A stretch of DNA of 64,000 bases from Plasmodiophora brassicae (lineage: Eukaryota > Endomyxa: Phytomyxea > Phytomyxea > Plasmodiophorida). The translations under genes were made by a program, and so were the position numbers. Within the stretch, counting starts at the first letter, position 1. Each line of letters starts with the position of its first letter. The notes beneath the pieces are model-generated. The model was given only the letters and a program-made list of their open reading frames with translations, had not been told where the DNA came from and made no database searches. Where the stretch lies: the NCBI GenBank assembly GCA_036867785.1, contig CP145420.1:620001-684000 (forward strand), given 5' to 3'. Positions 1-12,054 of the stretch are shown here, piece after piece.

Positions 1-1654
1 AATTGGTTCGGGGTCGTACGCGACAGTGTGGAAGGGGTCGCATGTGGTCACCGGTGATCCGGTGCGTGGGCCCGTGTGGGGGAACCGGTGTCGATGTCGA
101 GGCTGACGATGGGGCAGGTCGCGATTAAAGGGTATAACCTGGAGCGACTACGCTTAAAACATATTGTTGAGAGTCTGGATTCGGAGATTGCCATTATGAA
201 GATGTTCGACCACGTCAACATTGTGAAACTGATCAGCGTGCATCGCACATCGCGGTCATACTTGTGTCATTTTCGTGTACCTCGGCGTTGATCGTTTGCT
301 TTCAGGCACATCTACCTCGTCATTGAGTACTGTGCGAACGGGGACCTCTCCAGTCATTTGCGACATGGACCGCTTTCTGAGAGTCGCGCACGACATCTGC
401 TTCGGCAGCTCGCCCGCGGTCTCTCGTTTCTCCACGAGCGAAACATGTTACATCGCGATCTGAAGCCCCAGAACTTATTGTTGACCGATAACGCTACTGT
501 ATTGAAAATCGCAGACTTTGGTTTCGCGCGATACATGCCATCGGAATCGCTGCAAGCGACAGTCTGCGGGACGCCGTTGTACATGGCGCCTGAAGTGCTG
601 CGAAATGAAAAGTACGACATCAAGGCCGATTTATGGTCAACCGGTGCGCTCCTGTACGAGATGGTTGTTGGCGTCACACCGTATACCGGGCAGAACCAGG
701 TGGACCTTCTGAGGAACATCGAGAACAAACCAGTGACGTTCCCCAGGTACACCATGGTTTTCGTATTGGATACCTTGTCGATGACGTTACGTGTTAGTTC
801 TAGGGTGCTCTCCGAGGAATGCAAGTCGCTCATCCTCGGGTTGTTGCATAGAGATCCCGCAGTCCGTCTTTCCACTCAGGAGCTGTGCGCTCATCCCTTC
901 CTATTTGGTGACAAGTCAAAAGAAGCTGTCCCGCGACCATCAACTGCGGGTCCTGTTGCTCTTGTAGACGACGCGACGTCATGTCAGTGCAATAATTGCC
1001 ACAACGTTCCTGTTGATTACCAATTCTTTGACCGCAGCAACGGAGTTCGGGGTGACAGCTCCTTTCGCGTTGTCTTCTAGCGGGGCGAAGAACATTGGTC
1101 AACGAACGGCAGTTAGCCGTCCTGCGACGCCTGTCCTGTCCGTTGACGTTGCCGAAACATGCAAGACTGCCCGCGTTATCTGTGAGATTGCCGACGGGTT
1201 TGACGATGACAAGGGCATTGCCCTTTCGCTATATTGCAAAGCAATTCGCTTGATGGTGTCGTCGCGCCTTGCAATTCGGAACATGGCTCAGCCAGCCGTT
1301 CAACTCGATGACGATCTCAGCCAGCGTATTGATGTGCTGTCCAAGCGCGTTGCGCTGCTCAGAGACGACCTGTGTCCCGACGCTGTTCCTCTTCGTGCCG
1401 AGCAAGTGCTATATGAGAAAGGGCTACAGATGGCTCGCGATGCATCGGTGGCGGAGCTGATGGGGGATTCTGCACGCAGCGCTTCCCTGTTTAGGAGGGC
1501 ACATCGTTTGTTTGCTCTGATGGGACAAGAATGCACGGTCGAAGAGGACGCACATGTTCTGCGGGATATCGCGATCGCTATCAGGTCTCGCATGTCTGGC
1601 CATCCGCCAGCTACAGGAACATTAGTCTCGTACCATTCAACAGCAAATGTTTAA
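1..1654 (+). CDS. ULK/ATG1-family Ser/Thr protein kinase with C-terminal MIT-like region (5' end cut by window)
   Basis: Protein kinase of the autophagy-initiating ULK/ATG1 group, possibly ULK3-like. The window opens inside the glycine loop (IGSGSYATVWKG from base 2). I read introns at 62-117, 255-305 and 747-803; these join TGDP to VAIK, HRTS to RHIYLVIEY and TFPR to VLSEE in frame. Catalytic motifs are intact: VAIK lysine, HRDLKPQN, DFGFAR and an APE-type GTPLYMAPE. After the kinase (about residue 255) comes a Cys-rich linker where a further intron must lie between about 950 and 1080; its exact ends are unresolved. The C-terminal part (about 1140-1600) has two helical segments rich in Ala, Leu and Arg that resemble tandem MIT domains, as in ULK3 and the Atg1 C-terminus. 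Kinase identity is firm; subgroup is inferred from motifs and architecture. Confidence 0.85.
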
Positions 1655-1803
1655 TATTTAACGCTGAACGGTTAATATCCAGCAGGGACGCTTAATGCGT
1701 CGTTGAGTGGGAGCGTTCATTGTAGTTTTCATTGGCAATAGAGCTGGACATGATACTGTAATGACTAGGGTGGGTTGAATATCAGCTAACTCGAAAACAC
1801 GAG

Positions 1804-3484
1804 TCAGCGAATATCTTGCGCCGACTTGAGCCCCGTTTCGATCGCCTTGATGACGTTGTCTCTGTACCGCAAGACAACACGCGTGTAGTTGACGATCTCG
1901 GCCCGTGTCTTGTTCTCGAGCAACTCTTCGATGGGCTTCTCACTCAGGCCGTGCAGCAGCTCAGTGAACTTTTCCAGGCGCTCCTGGTGCTGTTCGAAAA
2001 TGTCCTTCTCGCTGGTGCCTTGAAGGTAGAACCCGTACGCGTACGTCCACATCAGGACACGTCGACAAGCAACGACAGCGTTCACGGCGTTGAGGACGAA
2101 CTGCACATCTTGATAGTTCGTGCCCTGAATGTCTCGAAGCAACTGCATTCGAGCCTCCGCGTCCTGCCTGGTCTTTCGAGCAAACTGGATCGATTTCTGG
2201 TGGTTGTCGAAACGTGTGAAGTAGAACATGTACTTCTGCAATGCATTGCGCGCCTCCTGGGCCTTCTGCTCCTCTTTCTCAAGCGAAGCATTCTCTCCTT
2301 TTGCTTTCGCTTCCTCGTACTTATTGCAGCGATAGAACCTGACATTAGTTCAGTGTACAACCGATACGAAAACGTTATCCCAGTCAACCTACCCTCCAGT
2401 GCCGCTGCCGTGCTTGCTCCAGTCGCCCTTGCACAGCCAGCAGAAATCGTACTTGCAGAACCGGCACGTCATATGGTTGCAACCTTGGTTCTTCTCAATG
2501 TTGACATGACATTTCGGGCAACGCTTGGTATTAGCGATGATCCAGTTGACGTTCTCCGAGTCCGTTGAGTTTTTCTTAAGCCATTGCTGGACAAGCTCGC
2601 ACGAACATGGTCGATGACCCTCCAGTCCACATTTGAAGCAGAACACATAGCCACACCGACATTCGATCTCAACTTCGCCACCCGTTCTGTTCTCAATGAC
2701 CTTATCACAGTCCGGGTTCGGGCACCACTTCATCTTCGTGCGATTGCCCTGGACGAACGCATCCAGCAGCCACTGCTTGAACTGTTGTCTTTTCGGACCG
2801 GGAAGTAATCGCAGCTGGATCTCCTCCGGGATCATAGCAGAGCACTTGAATCCAGGGCACGTCGTGAATACCGCCTGAGGACCCTTGTCGAATTCGGCGA
2901 CAACCCATTTCGTCCAGCATTCGATGCAGTACCGGTGGCCACACGACAGGCCGAGCGTGTCATCCATCGCAAATTTGTCCATACAGAGCGAGCAGACGAA
3001 GGGCCCATCACGGTCGGATACTTCAGTCGGAAGGATGACGCGAGCAAGGCCGACCTTAGTTTTCACCTAAACACCAAGTGTTAGTTGGGATGGCAGGGGA
3101 AATATAAAACCGGCGCAAATTCCAAATCCTTGCCTTATCCGGGTCGTCAAGCCAGTCGTTGATCAGGTTGAGGATGTTCCATCCGTACGCCCGAAGCAGA
3201 GTGGTGGCCTCTTCCGGAGACACAAACAACTGTTCGACGACGCGTTCGACTAGGATATTCTGGCGCTGCATCAGCTCCTGCTCCGTCAGAATCTCGTACG
3301 ACGGCTGACGATCCCGAACGGCGCACGCATCGCTGAGCTCCGTCGCTGTCGATTCCAGCGCCGGCCAGTCGCCATTGGCAACCTCTTCAACGACCTCATC
3401 GTCCCACCCAGTGTCGGACAAGGCCTCGGGCGACTCCTGCTCGGCCGCCTCCCAGTCGTCCTCCTCTGCGTCCTTCATATCCAT
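1804..3484 (-). CDS. ARIH1: Ariadne-type RBR E3 ubiquitin ligase
   Basis: Three exons (3484-3134, 3066-2393, 2338-1804) give a 519-residue RING-between-RING ligase, which passes ubiquitin from an E2 through its own catalytic cysteine. Exon 1 has an acidic N-terminus and a UBA-like helix bundle (ILVERVVEQLF, NLINDWLDD). Exon 2 holds RING1 (CSLCMDKF then CGHRYCIECW), the IBR (CPNPDCDKVIE, CRCGYVFCFKCG) and RING2 (CPKCHVNI then NQGCNHMTC, the first Cys of the latter being the expected catalytic one). Exon 3 is the helical Ariadne domain (YMFYFTRFDNHQKS) that autoinhibits the family. Intron 1 (3067-3133) appears to start with GC: the donor reads AAG|GCAAGG, a classic GC-AG donor. The gene is head-to-head with the channel gene at 3920. 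Confidence 0.93.
3067..3133 (-). other. GC-AG intron in the RBR ligase gene
   Basis: On the minus strand the exon ends GATAAG and the intron starts GCAAGG, ending TGTTTAG before GTGAAAAC. Using it gives WLDDPDK-VKTKVGLARV in frame; no GT donor in the area restores the frame. Confidence 0.7.
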
Positions 3485-3919
3485 CCTAGGACGACTGCCA
3501 CAGACGGGTAGCGGGTCGAGAATTGACTGGATTTCTCCACCAGTCGCAAAAAAAAAATCGTTCCCGATACGACTGCACCCGTTTTGGAACCTGTCGATGA
3601 ATTCCGCGCGGACGAAATGGCAGTTAAAGCCATTGGGGATCTGAGGATGGAGTCGACAGGGTACGGATCGATGGATACAGGCTATCGTCGCTCTAGGGTA
3701 TGCTGCCGGAAGCGGGGCGGCCCGTCGCAGGAGGATCGACAACCGAAGGGCGACGAAGACAGAGCGTCGTAGCACGCCAGCAACGACGCAGGTGTAAAAG
3801 CGGGGAATGGGGTTATCGTCCCAGGGCGTTATGTCGGTGAATGTGTAGCAACCGACCATGGGTACGTTTTAACAGCAGCGTACTCAGCTATCATCGGAGA
3901 AGACGACGGTGAAAACGAC

Positions 3920-6900
3920 ATGGCTGACGGCGCGAAGATGGCTGCGATTGATGATGCCGGCAGCGTCTACCGCACAACAAATCATACGCGGTCGGTTTCA
4001 GACGTGTCCGCCTTGGTTCAACAATACGGTTCCAGTGGGAGATCGTCTGCCACACATGCCCATGATGACAGCTCCGATGAAGACATGTCGGACATTGAGG
4101 AGGAAATCGAGGTCGACAGCACGAACGAGGTCATCAATCCGAATGATGGCACACGGCAGAGTACTGCGACGACGAATTTATTCGGGTCCCTGCGAGATGC
4201 TGTCACCACTAGCGTCCGGATGGCAATGGAGTCCAGGTTGACGGTTCGGCGCGAACAGAAGCGAATATTCGAATCGCTACAGAAAAGCGTTGGGCAGACG
4301 GCAATGCTACAGCGTGCTCTTGCAAACACTGTCGACTCATCGTCGCGTCAAGGTCAATCTTTCGCAAATGTCACTGTTCAAAGTGTGTTCGAAACGAAGA
4401 ACTTTCGACAATGCCTGCAGCATCCCAATTTGAAACCTCTTGCGATCCTTGAAGTCAAGAGACTGTGGTGTGCGCTGATGTTCCTCATTGAAGAGAAGAA
4501 TGTAAGGATGTCGAACCGTTCTACTTCGTTGCAAGGTTAACGTAAGTTCGCCAGGTGGAAGCATTTCTGCGATCGTATTCACCCTTGGAATCGAAAGCCG
4601 AGCCTACAACTATGTCATGGCAGCGAACGCATCGCTTCTGTATGGGGAACGTACTGTTGTCCTTGGTCATCAAGTTTTGCTGATACGTGTCCTCAGCGCA
4701 CTCGATTGGGGGAGATCTGTTTCAGAAAGCGGGGAAGACGAGTGAAGCACCTACATTAGAGGGCCTCTTCCGTCAACAGACCCTGCGAAGCACTGTGACA
4801 AGGGCCCAGCAGCAGTCGCATGGGCGGTCAGCTTCCGTCCAGATCAAGACGAGGCGCTCGCAACCAAGTCACCCAGTGAGCCCACGGGGGAACCTTGCGA
4901 ACCTCGAATACCGAAGAGCGTCCGTCGTTGAGACACCGACGGTTATCGATCCCCGTGGCTTCAACGCAATCGCAATCGATGCGGTTGTAACGCCAGAGTT
5001 TCGCGCTTCCGAGGCATCAAGATTCCGGAAAGTGTACGACATTGTGTTCCAAAAGGAAATCGAACGCTCCAGTCGGAACCTGCTTCTCCCGAGCGTCATA
5101 CGCGTGCTTCCCCATGAGAAACGCATCTACAAGAACCTTTGCGCGTTTCTCTACGCATGCATGGACAACGAAGAAGCCGAACTGAAGTCAGTCGATTGTG
5201 TCGCGTCAGAAATATGATCGCGTAACTGACGTTTCTGTTAAAGGTATCTGATGCGCTTGACACACTCGGCTCTAGGATATCTTCGCTCTATTGAGGCGTT
5301 TTCCAGTTCGCGAGACTCCAAAGGGTTCCTCAACAAAATCGATAATCTCCTGGCGCCGCTCCTGTATCGGGAACTGCCAGGGAACGATGAGCATGGGCCA
5401 GCTGGCCAGTCGACAATGGCGGCCAGCTCTATCACCGTTGCCGGCAGTGTCAGCGTTACCCGTGGTGGGTCAACAACTACGCTCGGAACGCACTGCCCGA
5501 TCAGAGCAGATCGCAAACAGAAAAAGCAAACAGAGACCGTAACAAAGGACACCAAGAGCGGCCATCGTATCCTCTGTGCCGCATTTCTGCTCCTTATTGT
5601 TGGATTCGCCGCAGTCTTACTGACGTGGGTATGGATTTACCCCACGTCGATTGGAAGTGCATTGAAGCTGTACACGGAGCAAGTTGCTGCCCGAGTGACA
5701 TCATTGCTGGAGACGGAAAGGTTTCGCCTCGCCTTTCTTTATTGGCGTGTGTGTTCATTTCTAATACCTATTTGCACAGCATATTGGCGGATGTGGCTAT
5801 GCAATTCCCTTTGAGGCCTGTCGATACCTGGATATCGACCAAGCAGCCGCCGCAGTTGCTGTTTGCACAACTTTCCCGAATACTGACAGCTGTGCCGTTG
5901 TCGTCAGCGGCCTGGGTCGCTTCTAGCTCGGGCTATGTCTGCGCCATTGCCCAAGGCGATAAGTCCCTAGGCCCTTCGATAATCGTATATGACGCTGCAT
6001 CAGGGATCTGCTTGCACAAAGGTACCTCCAGCACCGCGGTCCCCAATTCCGCTTGCCAGTCTGGAATTCCGTCAGGGAACCATGGAAACTTCACCTCGGT
6101 GGGCACCGTAGGAGGCATTCTGGGGATTTCTCGAGTCATGCCTGCTGTTTCACCCTCTGGGCGTAATGTCACTATTGGCGTCCATTTAGGCAGCGACCTT
6201 ATCGATAATAGTTTATCTTCGTTCGGGCTGCTTCCGTCCACGTTGATTCGGGTTTCTTCTTTGTCGCTTGACCTGGCATCGTGCAACACTGCCACTGGAT
6301 CAAGCAACGATGTTTTCTCGGAGGACAGTTTCTCTGCAATCAACGCGAAAGTTACAGCCACGATTCCTTCCCCTTTGGCGTGCGTTCCATGGACCACCAT
6401 TGTGGCTCTCTCCTTGACGAGCTGTCTTGTTGTTGCCTTGGCTTTTATTTGGCTGCTAACATCACCCGCAGCCCCGACAGCGTCGTCCAGGTTTTCGTCC
6501 GATGTGAATCTGTTCGCAAGTCGCTCTCTGAACTTCGATTTGCATGGAACGCCGCCTGGGACACCTACTGAAAAACAGCCAGTGGGTTCTGGTTGGCAAT
6601 TTCGATCAACGGCCATCGCACTGGTCAGTTTTGCCCTCACTACTGCAGCATGCCTATCGATCGCATTCGTTGTACACATTGGTTCCAATCTTTGCCTAGA
6701 TGAGATCGCGGATGCCACGTTGTCCCAGATGGGTTTCGTTATAAGCGAGAGGATTCGCCTAATGAGGGAACCACCTGCCATTGCGACAGCATCTATCGCA
6801 CTACTCGCACGTTCAGCACAGTCGTCCTTGTCTGTGGACACGATGTATAGGTGGACGTCGTTTGCGTTAACCGCTCTGGCTATTCGATCATCGAACATCC

Positions 6901-9900
6901 ACCTGGCTTCAGCAGTTACAATGACAGACCGGTTCGGGTCGAACGTTATCGGGACTGTATTTTCAGCCGTCAACGATTCTGCTACTGAGCCTGTGACCAT
7001 CCAAAGAGATCTGAACCCTTCTGCGCAAGATTGGTTCCGGTCTTCCACGCTCGATACTGGTCATTGGACCAGTCCGAGGACACTTGTTAGCGGCGAACTT
7101 GTGTTCACAAGGTCGCAGACGATCAGCCAGAACTCCACAATTGTTTGCATTGACTTCGATTCTTCAACGGCGCAGACGCTCCTTCAAATACTGACGCCGC
7201 CGTCGTGGGGCACCATGCAGATTGAGCGTGGCCGTACTGGCACTGTACTCGTCAGAGATCCGACAGGGGATGCCTTTGAGCAGCAAGGACCGCCAGTCCA
7301 AGGGCAGATCCAATCTGTTTCGGTGGATCGAATTGTTGTCGCTAATTACGATACGTTAGCCGTTCGCGTTACATTGCCGGACGCCTCTGTGGATGATTCA
7401 GCCTGGATGGCAGTTGCCACCGCGTCTGCCCGTTCCACATTGGGAGATTACAAGCGCGTGGAACTGATGGCATGGATAATCGTGATCGGCATTGTTGTCA
7501 TCATTGGCTTTATTGCAATGTCAAGTCTGTCGAAGTGGGAAAAGCGGATGATGCCACGAGACACAACTATGTCGGGTCTTGGCAAAGAGAAACTGTCGCC
7601 GGCGGCGCTGGAGGAGCACAAGGCGCGGATCAAGAAGCAAATCGTGGCGGCCTCTGCTCAGAGCTGGCGACGAAAGCGTGCCTCTCGTCGGGACACGCAA
7701 GAGGAAAACGATCAGCCTCTGGACTACGATGAAATCCAGGCACACGTGTCCGAACGTGCTGTCGGGCACATTCGCGATTCTCTGCACGACCGCAACATAC
7801 TTACTGTATGCGAACTGGAGGCGCGTGAGGGCGGTGAAGTCGATATCGCCATGTACCTGATCTTTTCGAACTCGATATCAAGGCTGCTGCTGTATGCGGC
7901 TATAGCGGTGCACATTGGGCTCCAGCTTGTAGAGCCAGCAACGCAGAAGGCGCTGGCCAACTGGGGGCCTTCTCCATTCGTCGTTGCAATCGAAGGCGTG
8001 TGTCTGGCTATCGAGTCAGCCTATATGGTGACGCAATTCCGTTTCAAGTACTTCGCGAAGGCAATGGACAATTGCTTGGTAGAGACCGCGATCGCCGCCG
8101 ATATTGCCCTGTGCGTCGTTCTCATTCTTTGCGCGGTGGACTGGATGTTATCCGCCACGATTTCTTTCAGCTTCGAGTATGCCTTCCCACTGCGCCCGTT
8201 TATCCCCTTCCTGTTCTCCCGTGATCTGCGGACAGCCCTCCTTCTGTTTGGTCGGGCGATTGTCCAGGCCGCCGACACTCTCATCCTCTGGCTGTCGACA
8301 CTGTTCATGTTTGCCATTGCTGGTGTAGTCATGTTTCGAGATTCCATCAATGTCGGCCAGTACGTCAGTAGCTTTGCGAACATTCGCGATTCGTTCACAA
8401 CCATATTCGTATTTGCCTCCACCGAGGACAACTACGGTGACGTCGTCTACCCTGCGTTTGACCTCCATTGTAAGTCTCGATATAGAATCGGTAACGACAT
8501 TTAACGGTGGTTGCTGTAGACTGGTATATTCTGTTTTTCGTCTTCTTATGGGTGTTTGGCGTGTTCTTCGTGCTCGCTGTCGTCGTCGGTTATTTCCAGT
8601 TCGAATTCTCGAACCACCAGGTCGAAGTCTTGCAGCAGCAGACCATGCTTGGGCGAACTGGCCTGGTTGCAGCGTTCATCTTGATAGACATTGATGAGAG
8701 CGGCGGTATTTCGGTCGATGAGTTCCGACAGTTCGTATCGGGATGCTGTGATGGGCCCCAATCCAGAGCACTCCTGGTCAAGGCGTTCGAGACTCTTGAT
8801 ACCAACCAGGACGGGCAGATGGATTTGTACGAATTCGTAACCGGCATGGAGAAGTTGAAACTGCATCGGCTGCTTCGAAGAGACAAACCGTCCCGCTCTA
8901 ACGTCAAGTGGCGCGTTTGGATGCGGGAGAACGTGTTCCAGGCTCGAAGTGACTGGTGGCGGAAGTTGATCGAGGTCCTGTTGCTTGTCGAGCTGCTTGC
9001 CGCATCTCTATACGGGCTATACTCGCCGATCCAGCACATCGACGCCGTGTGCCACACCCTTCTGTTACTATTTGTTGTCGAGATGGCTGCGAAGCTCGTT
9101 GTGTACGGCATCGATGAGGTATGATATGACTGCGTTGAAGTCTGATGGTTGACTGACACGCCTCCGAAGTACATGTGGTACACCAACTTCAACAGCAGCA
9201 TGTTTGAAAGAAGACTCGATGTCATTGTCGTGGCAACGTCGTTCTTCGGGTTTCTTCTGACGAGACTCATACAGCTGTACTATCACGGTCGGGCAGGCAA
9301 GTCTGATTGTGCTGTCCTTCTGTGCTCATTCTCGGGACTATTACAGGAACCCCTTTCTCAGTGTGGAATTACCTGCCTGGACCTCATGAGAACATGCTTC
9401 GGCTCCTGCAACTTTTGCCGCTGCTGAGGATCTTTTCACAGGTGAACACTTGTGGCCCAATCGCCTGCCTATACCTCTGTGCTGACCTTTCCAATCAGGT
9501 TAAAGTGCTCAGACGCGTGATCGTCAGCTTCTTGCGCTCAGCGAGCGTCTTTTTCAACCTCTTGGTTCTCTTGCTTCTCATCATCGACGTATACGCGGCC
9601 GTTGGTGTGTTCTTGTTTGCGGGAAGAATTGGCAATGCGATCACGATCTCGGCCGGGTTCAACAGCTACGGCGTCGCCCTTATATCACTTTTCCAGTGCC
9701 TGTAAGAGCGCCTCGCTGTCGTGTTTGATTAGATCCATAACGTGCCACAGGGTCCAACAAGACTGGCATTTCATAATGTACTCTTCCATCGTATCGACGT
9801 CGTGGTTCGCGGCCATCTACTTCATGTCGTTCGTCTTCCTGTGCTCGACGCTCTTCACAAACCTGTTCCTAGGGGTCGTCATATCCGTGTTTAGCAGAGT

Positions 9901-9958
9901 GTTCCAGCAGAAGCGATTCTCTAATGCTGACTTAATGCGCGCTGCCCTGGAGTCATAA
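3920..9958 (+). CDS. Sensor-domain plus two-repeat (TPC1-like) cation channel with EF hands
   Basis: Ten exons join in frame (3920-4501, 4555-4639, 4697-5186, 5244-5720, 5780-8469, 8520-9118, 9170-9296, 9347-9441, 9499-9701, 9751-9958): 1,851 residues. Residues 1-490 are a cytosolic Ser/Thr-rich region of no recognised family. Then come TM1 (about 492-515), an extracellular segment of about 230 residues, TM2 (747-770), TM3 (820-845), a second extracellular segment of about 260 residues resembling a Cache-type ligand sensor (weak), and TM4 (1108-1128). The C-terminal 600 residues match plant two-pore channel TPC1: six-helix repeat I with pore-like FVFASTEDNYGDVVYPAF, two EF hands (DIDESGGISVDEF, DTNQDGQMDLYEF at about 1496 and 1534), and repeat II with an Arg-bearing S4 (LRRVIVSFLRSAS) and pore-like VQQDWHFIMYSS. 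The intron at 9297 is GC-AG. Channel assignment is firm; the sensor role is inferred. Confidence 0.82.
9297..9346 (+). other. GC-AG intron in the channel gene
   Basis: Exon ends GGGCAG, intron begins GCAAGT and ends ATTACAG (50 bases). The join YHGRAG-TPFSVWNYL keeps the channel repeat II in frame between S3 and S4. The donor is the consensus form for GC-AG introns. Confidence 0.7.
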
Positions 9959-10163
9959 ACGGCGACACCGTTTAACCAAAGCCTGGCTGGACTGGTTTAG
10001 CATTTTTCGAATACCCACCGATGAGATGGCCTTGGAGACGGCGCGACGACACGTTCCCGGCGAGGGTCGTACGTACCGGAATAGTGTGCACACTTCGGTC
10101 CGGCACAGCAGGGAATAACGACAACCGCGTAGATTGCGGCGTGATAACAAATATATATATACT

Positions 10164-10607
10164 TTAGCGCCTTCCAGGACATCGCCTTGTATGGAAGGCA
10201 TATTTCTGGGACGAGATGGTGCGTTGGCAATTGGCACATTGGAATGCGGCGGCGAGCAGCTTCGATCCTTGCTGCCCGAACACATCGACGCCGTCGCTGG
10301 CGTTGAACACGGCCGGCTCACTGGACGCAACGCAATGAGCACCCACGGTTAGCGAACGCAATAAGGGGGCGGCGATGTGCGACCATTTGCCCGTGGATTT
10401 CGCTGCGCGATGCACATCAAAGCACACGTCCACGGCAACCTCCTCGACGATCGAATCGAACAGGTCCTTCACGATCGTATCGAAATCGATCACGTTCAGC
10501 AGCGACTGCAGTGCGGTCGCCGTCGCCAGTCGAGCCTGCAGGCGCGCAATCTCCAGATCCTTGGCCTTCACTGACGACGACGACGCGGCGTCGTCCACGC
10601 CGTCCAT
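10164..10607 (-). CDS. SGF11: SAGA-associated factor 11 (SGF11/ATXN7L3)-like protein
   Basis: A 147-residue single-exon protein. An N-terminal helix with FDSIVEEVAVDVCFDVHRAA matches the ATXN7L3/Sgf11 helix that binds the other deubiquitinase-module subunits (family form: a V-E-D-x-C-x-x-x-C-F-E-V-H-R pattern). The C-terminus has the matching zinc finger CANCQRTISSQKYAFHTRRC (C-x2-C-x13-H-x3-C). In yeast and animals this factor activates the SAGA H2B deubiquitinase. The frame stays open upstream to 10715, so a start at that ATG is possible, but the 10607 ATG gives the more typical acidic Ser-rich start. An AT-rich stretch near 10141-10165 overlaps the stop codon. The two-motif match in the right order makes the call fairly good despite the short length. 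Confidence 0.75.
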   Translation of the reverse strand: MDGVDDAASSSSVKAKDLEIARLQARLATATALQSLLNVIDFDTIVKDLFDSIVEEVAVDVCFDVHRAAKSTGKWSHIAAPLLRSLTVGAHCVASSEPAVFNASDGVDVFGQQGSKLLAAAFQCANCQRTISSQKYAFHTRRCPGRR

Positions 10608-10901
10608 GACGGACTGCAATCCCACGGACTGCGATCCTTCCCACGACCGGCAGTCGACGCGGTCGCGTCCCGTCCACGTCCAACGCGCCCACGCTGCGGC
10701 GCCGGGCCCTGTCATATTACGGTGTCACGGCATAAGGCGCCGTTCGCCGGAAGCGGCCCCTGTCTATAGGCAGCGGGCAGAGTGGCATCTGTCCACGTGA
10801 CCGACAGACTGACGGTTGTCGACTGCCGCAGGTGCTGCCTGACTGATCGATCGCGGACTAATCAGTAATCATCAAGTGCGCCGCGGATCCGACCCCTGAC
10901 G

Positions 10902-11913
10902 ATGGCTGCGGATGACGTCGTGTCTGGCGATCGCAGCGACGATGAAGGTCAGCACGACCCGACGGCCATGTCGATCGGGAAACGGCACCACATGGAGAAG
11001 ATGGTATGCCGAGGTTCGGGGGTGTCCCCCCTGGTACGCGTCGATTGAGGCATGCATCGACAGGCCCTGAAGAAGCAGTGCGCTGACATCCTGCAAGCAG
11101 CGAATAAGGGCGACAAGAACGCGAAGAAGCAGGCGAAGGTTCGCGTCAAGCAGCTCGAAGCTGAATTGAAGGAGCGGCACGAACGAGAGTCACGTGATAG
11201 CGCACAGGTCGCTGACGACGATGTCGAGCGGCTGGCTGACGCTGTGGATCGGGTCGAAGTCGGCGACAGGACATCGAAGAAGGAGAGACGGCAGGTATCA
11301 CGGGAACAACATTTTACAACCTCGTCGGGGTTCCCTGAATGGGTGTTGGGTCCAGGCGAGACGTGCAGCCGAAGACGCGGCGCGTCGGCTGGCCCTCGAA
11401 GACGAGCTGAAGAACGTGGAAGACCCGCGTCAGGTCGAGATCGACATGCTGTCGTCCAAGCTGTCCACGCTTGGCATGGCGATCAAGGAGATTCGCCCCG
11501 ATGGCCACTGCTTGTACCATGCCGTGGCAGACCAGCTGGAGCGGATTGGCGAGACGGTTGCGGGACCTAGGCATGCGACGCTGCGTCAGCGCGCCTCGTC
11601 CTACATGCTGGAGAACGCCAACGCCTTCCTGCCTTTCATGCTGACCGACGAGGGCGCTCTCTTGTCGGAGAAGGAGTTCGAAACGCACTGCGCCGCCATT
11701 GTCGACACGAACGACGTCGTCTGGGGCGGGCAACCGGAGCTGTCAGCGCTGGCGGCCGCGTTCCAATGCCGCATCATTGTCTATTCGTCGGACGCGGACC
11801 CGATCGTCATGGGCGATGCGGATGACGGGAGGACGCTGCGAGTCTCGTTCCACCGCCATTACCTGATGGGGCACCACTACAACTCGGTCGTCCCCAACGA
11901 CGTGCAGCAATGA
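10902..11913 (+). CDS. OTU-domain cysteine deubiquitinase, OTUD6-like
   Basis: Exons 10902-11003, 11064-11294 and 11356-11913 encode 296 residues, close to the length of OTUD6B. After a short acidic start, a Lys/Arg/Glu-rich coiled coil (ALKKQCADILQAANKGDKNA) precedes the OTU fold, as in OTUD6 and yeast Otu2. Catalytic residues are visible: PDGHCLYHAV carries the Asp and nucleophilic Cys, and GHHYNSV near the C-terminus carries the catalytic His. Family members cleave ubiquitin chains and are linked to translation. Introns are 60 and 61 bases. It is convergent with the Nudix gene, whose stop lies 141 bases away. Confidence 0.92.
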
Positions 11914-12054
11914 AGGCCATGCCCGTTGTATATAGCAACCAACCGCTTGAAAGACACGCTACGACGGCAGCCTCCCTTACGCCGCCTGGACCGTGTCGTA
12001 GAACAATCGCCCATGGGAAGCGAATTGCCACTCCACACTGATCAGTCGGCGGGT

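Noticed and set aside
5933-7048. 371-codon minus-strand frame inside the channel gene
   Set aside because: Antisense to a region whose plus-strand frame joins the channel exons in phase.
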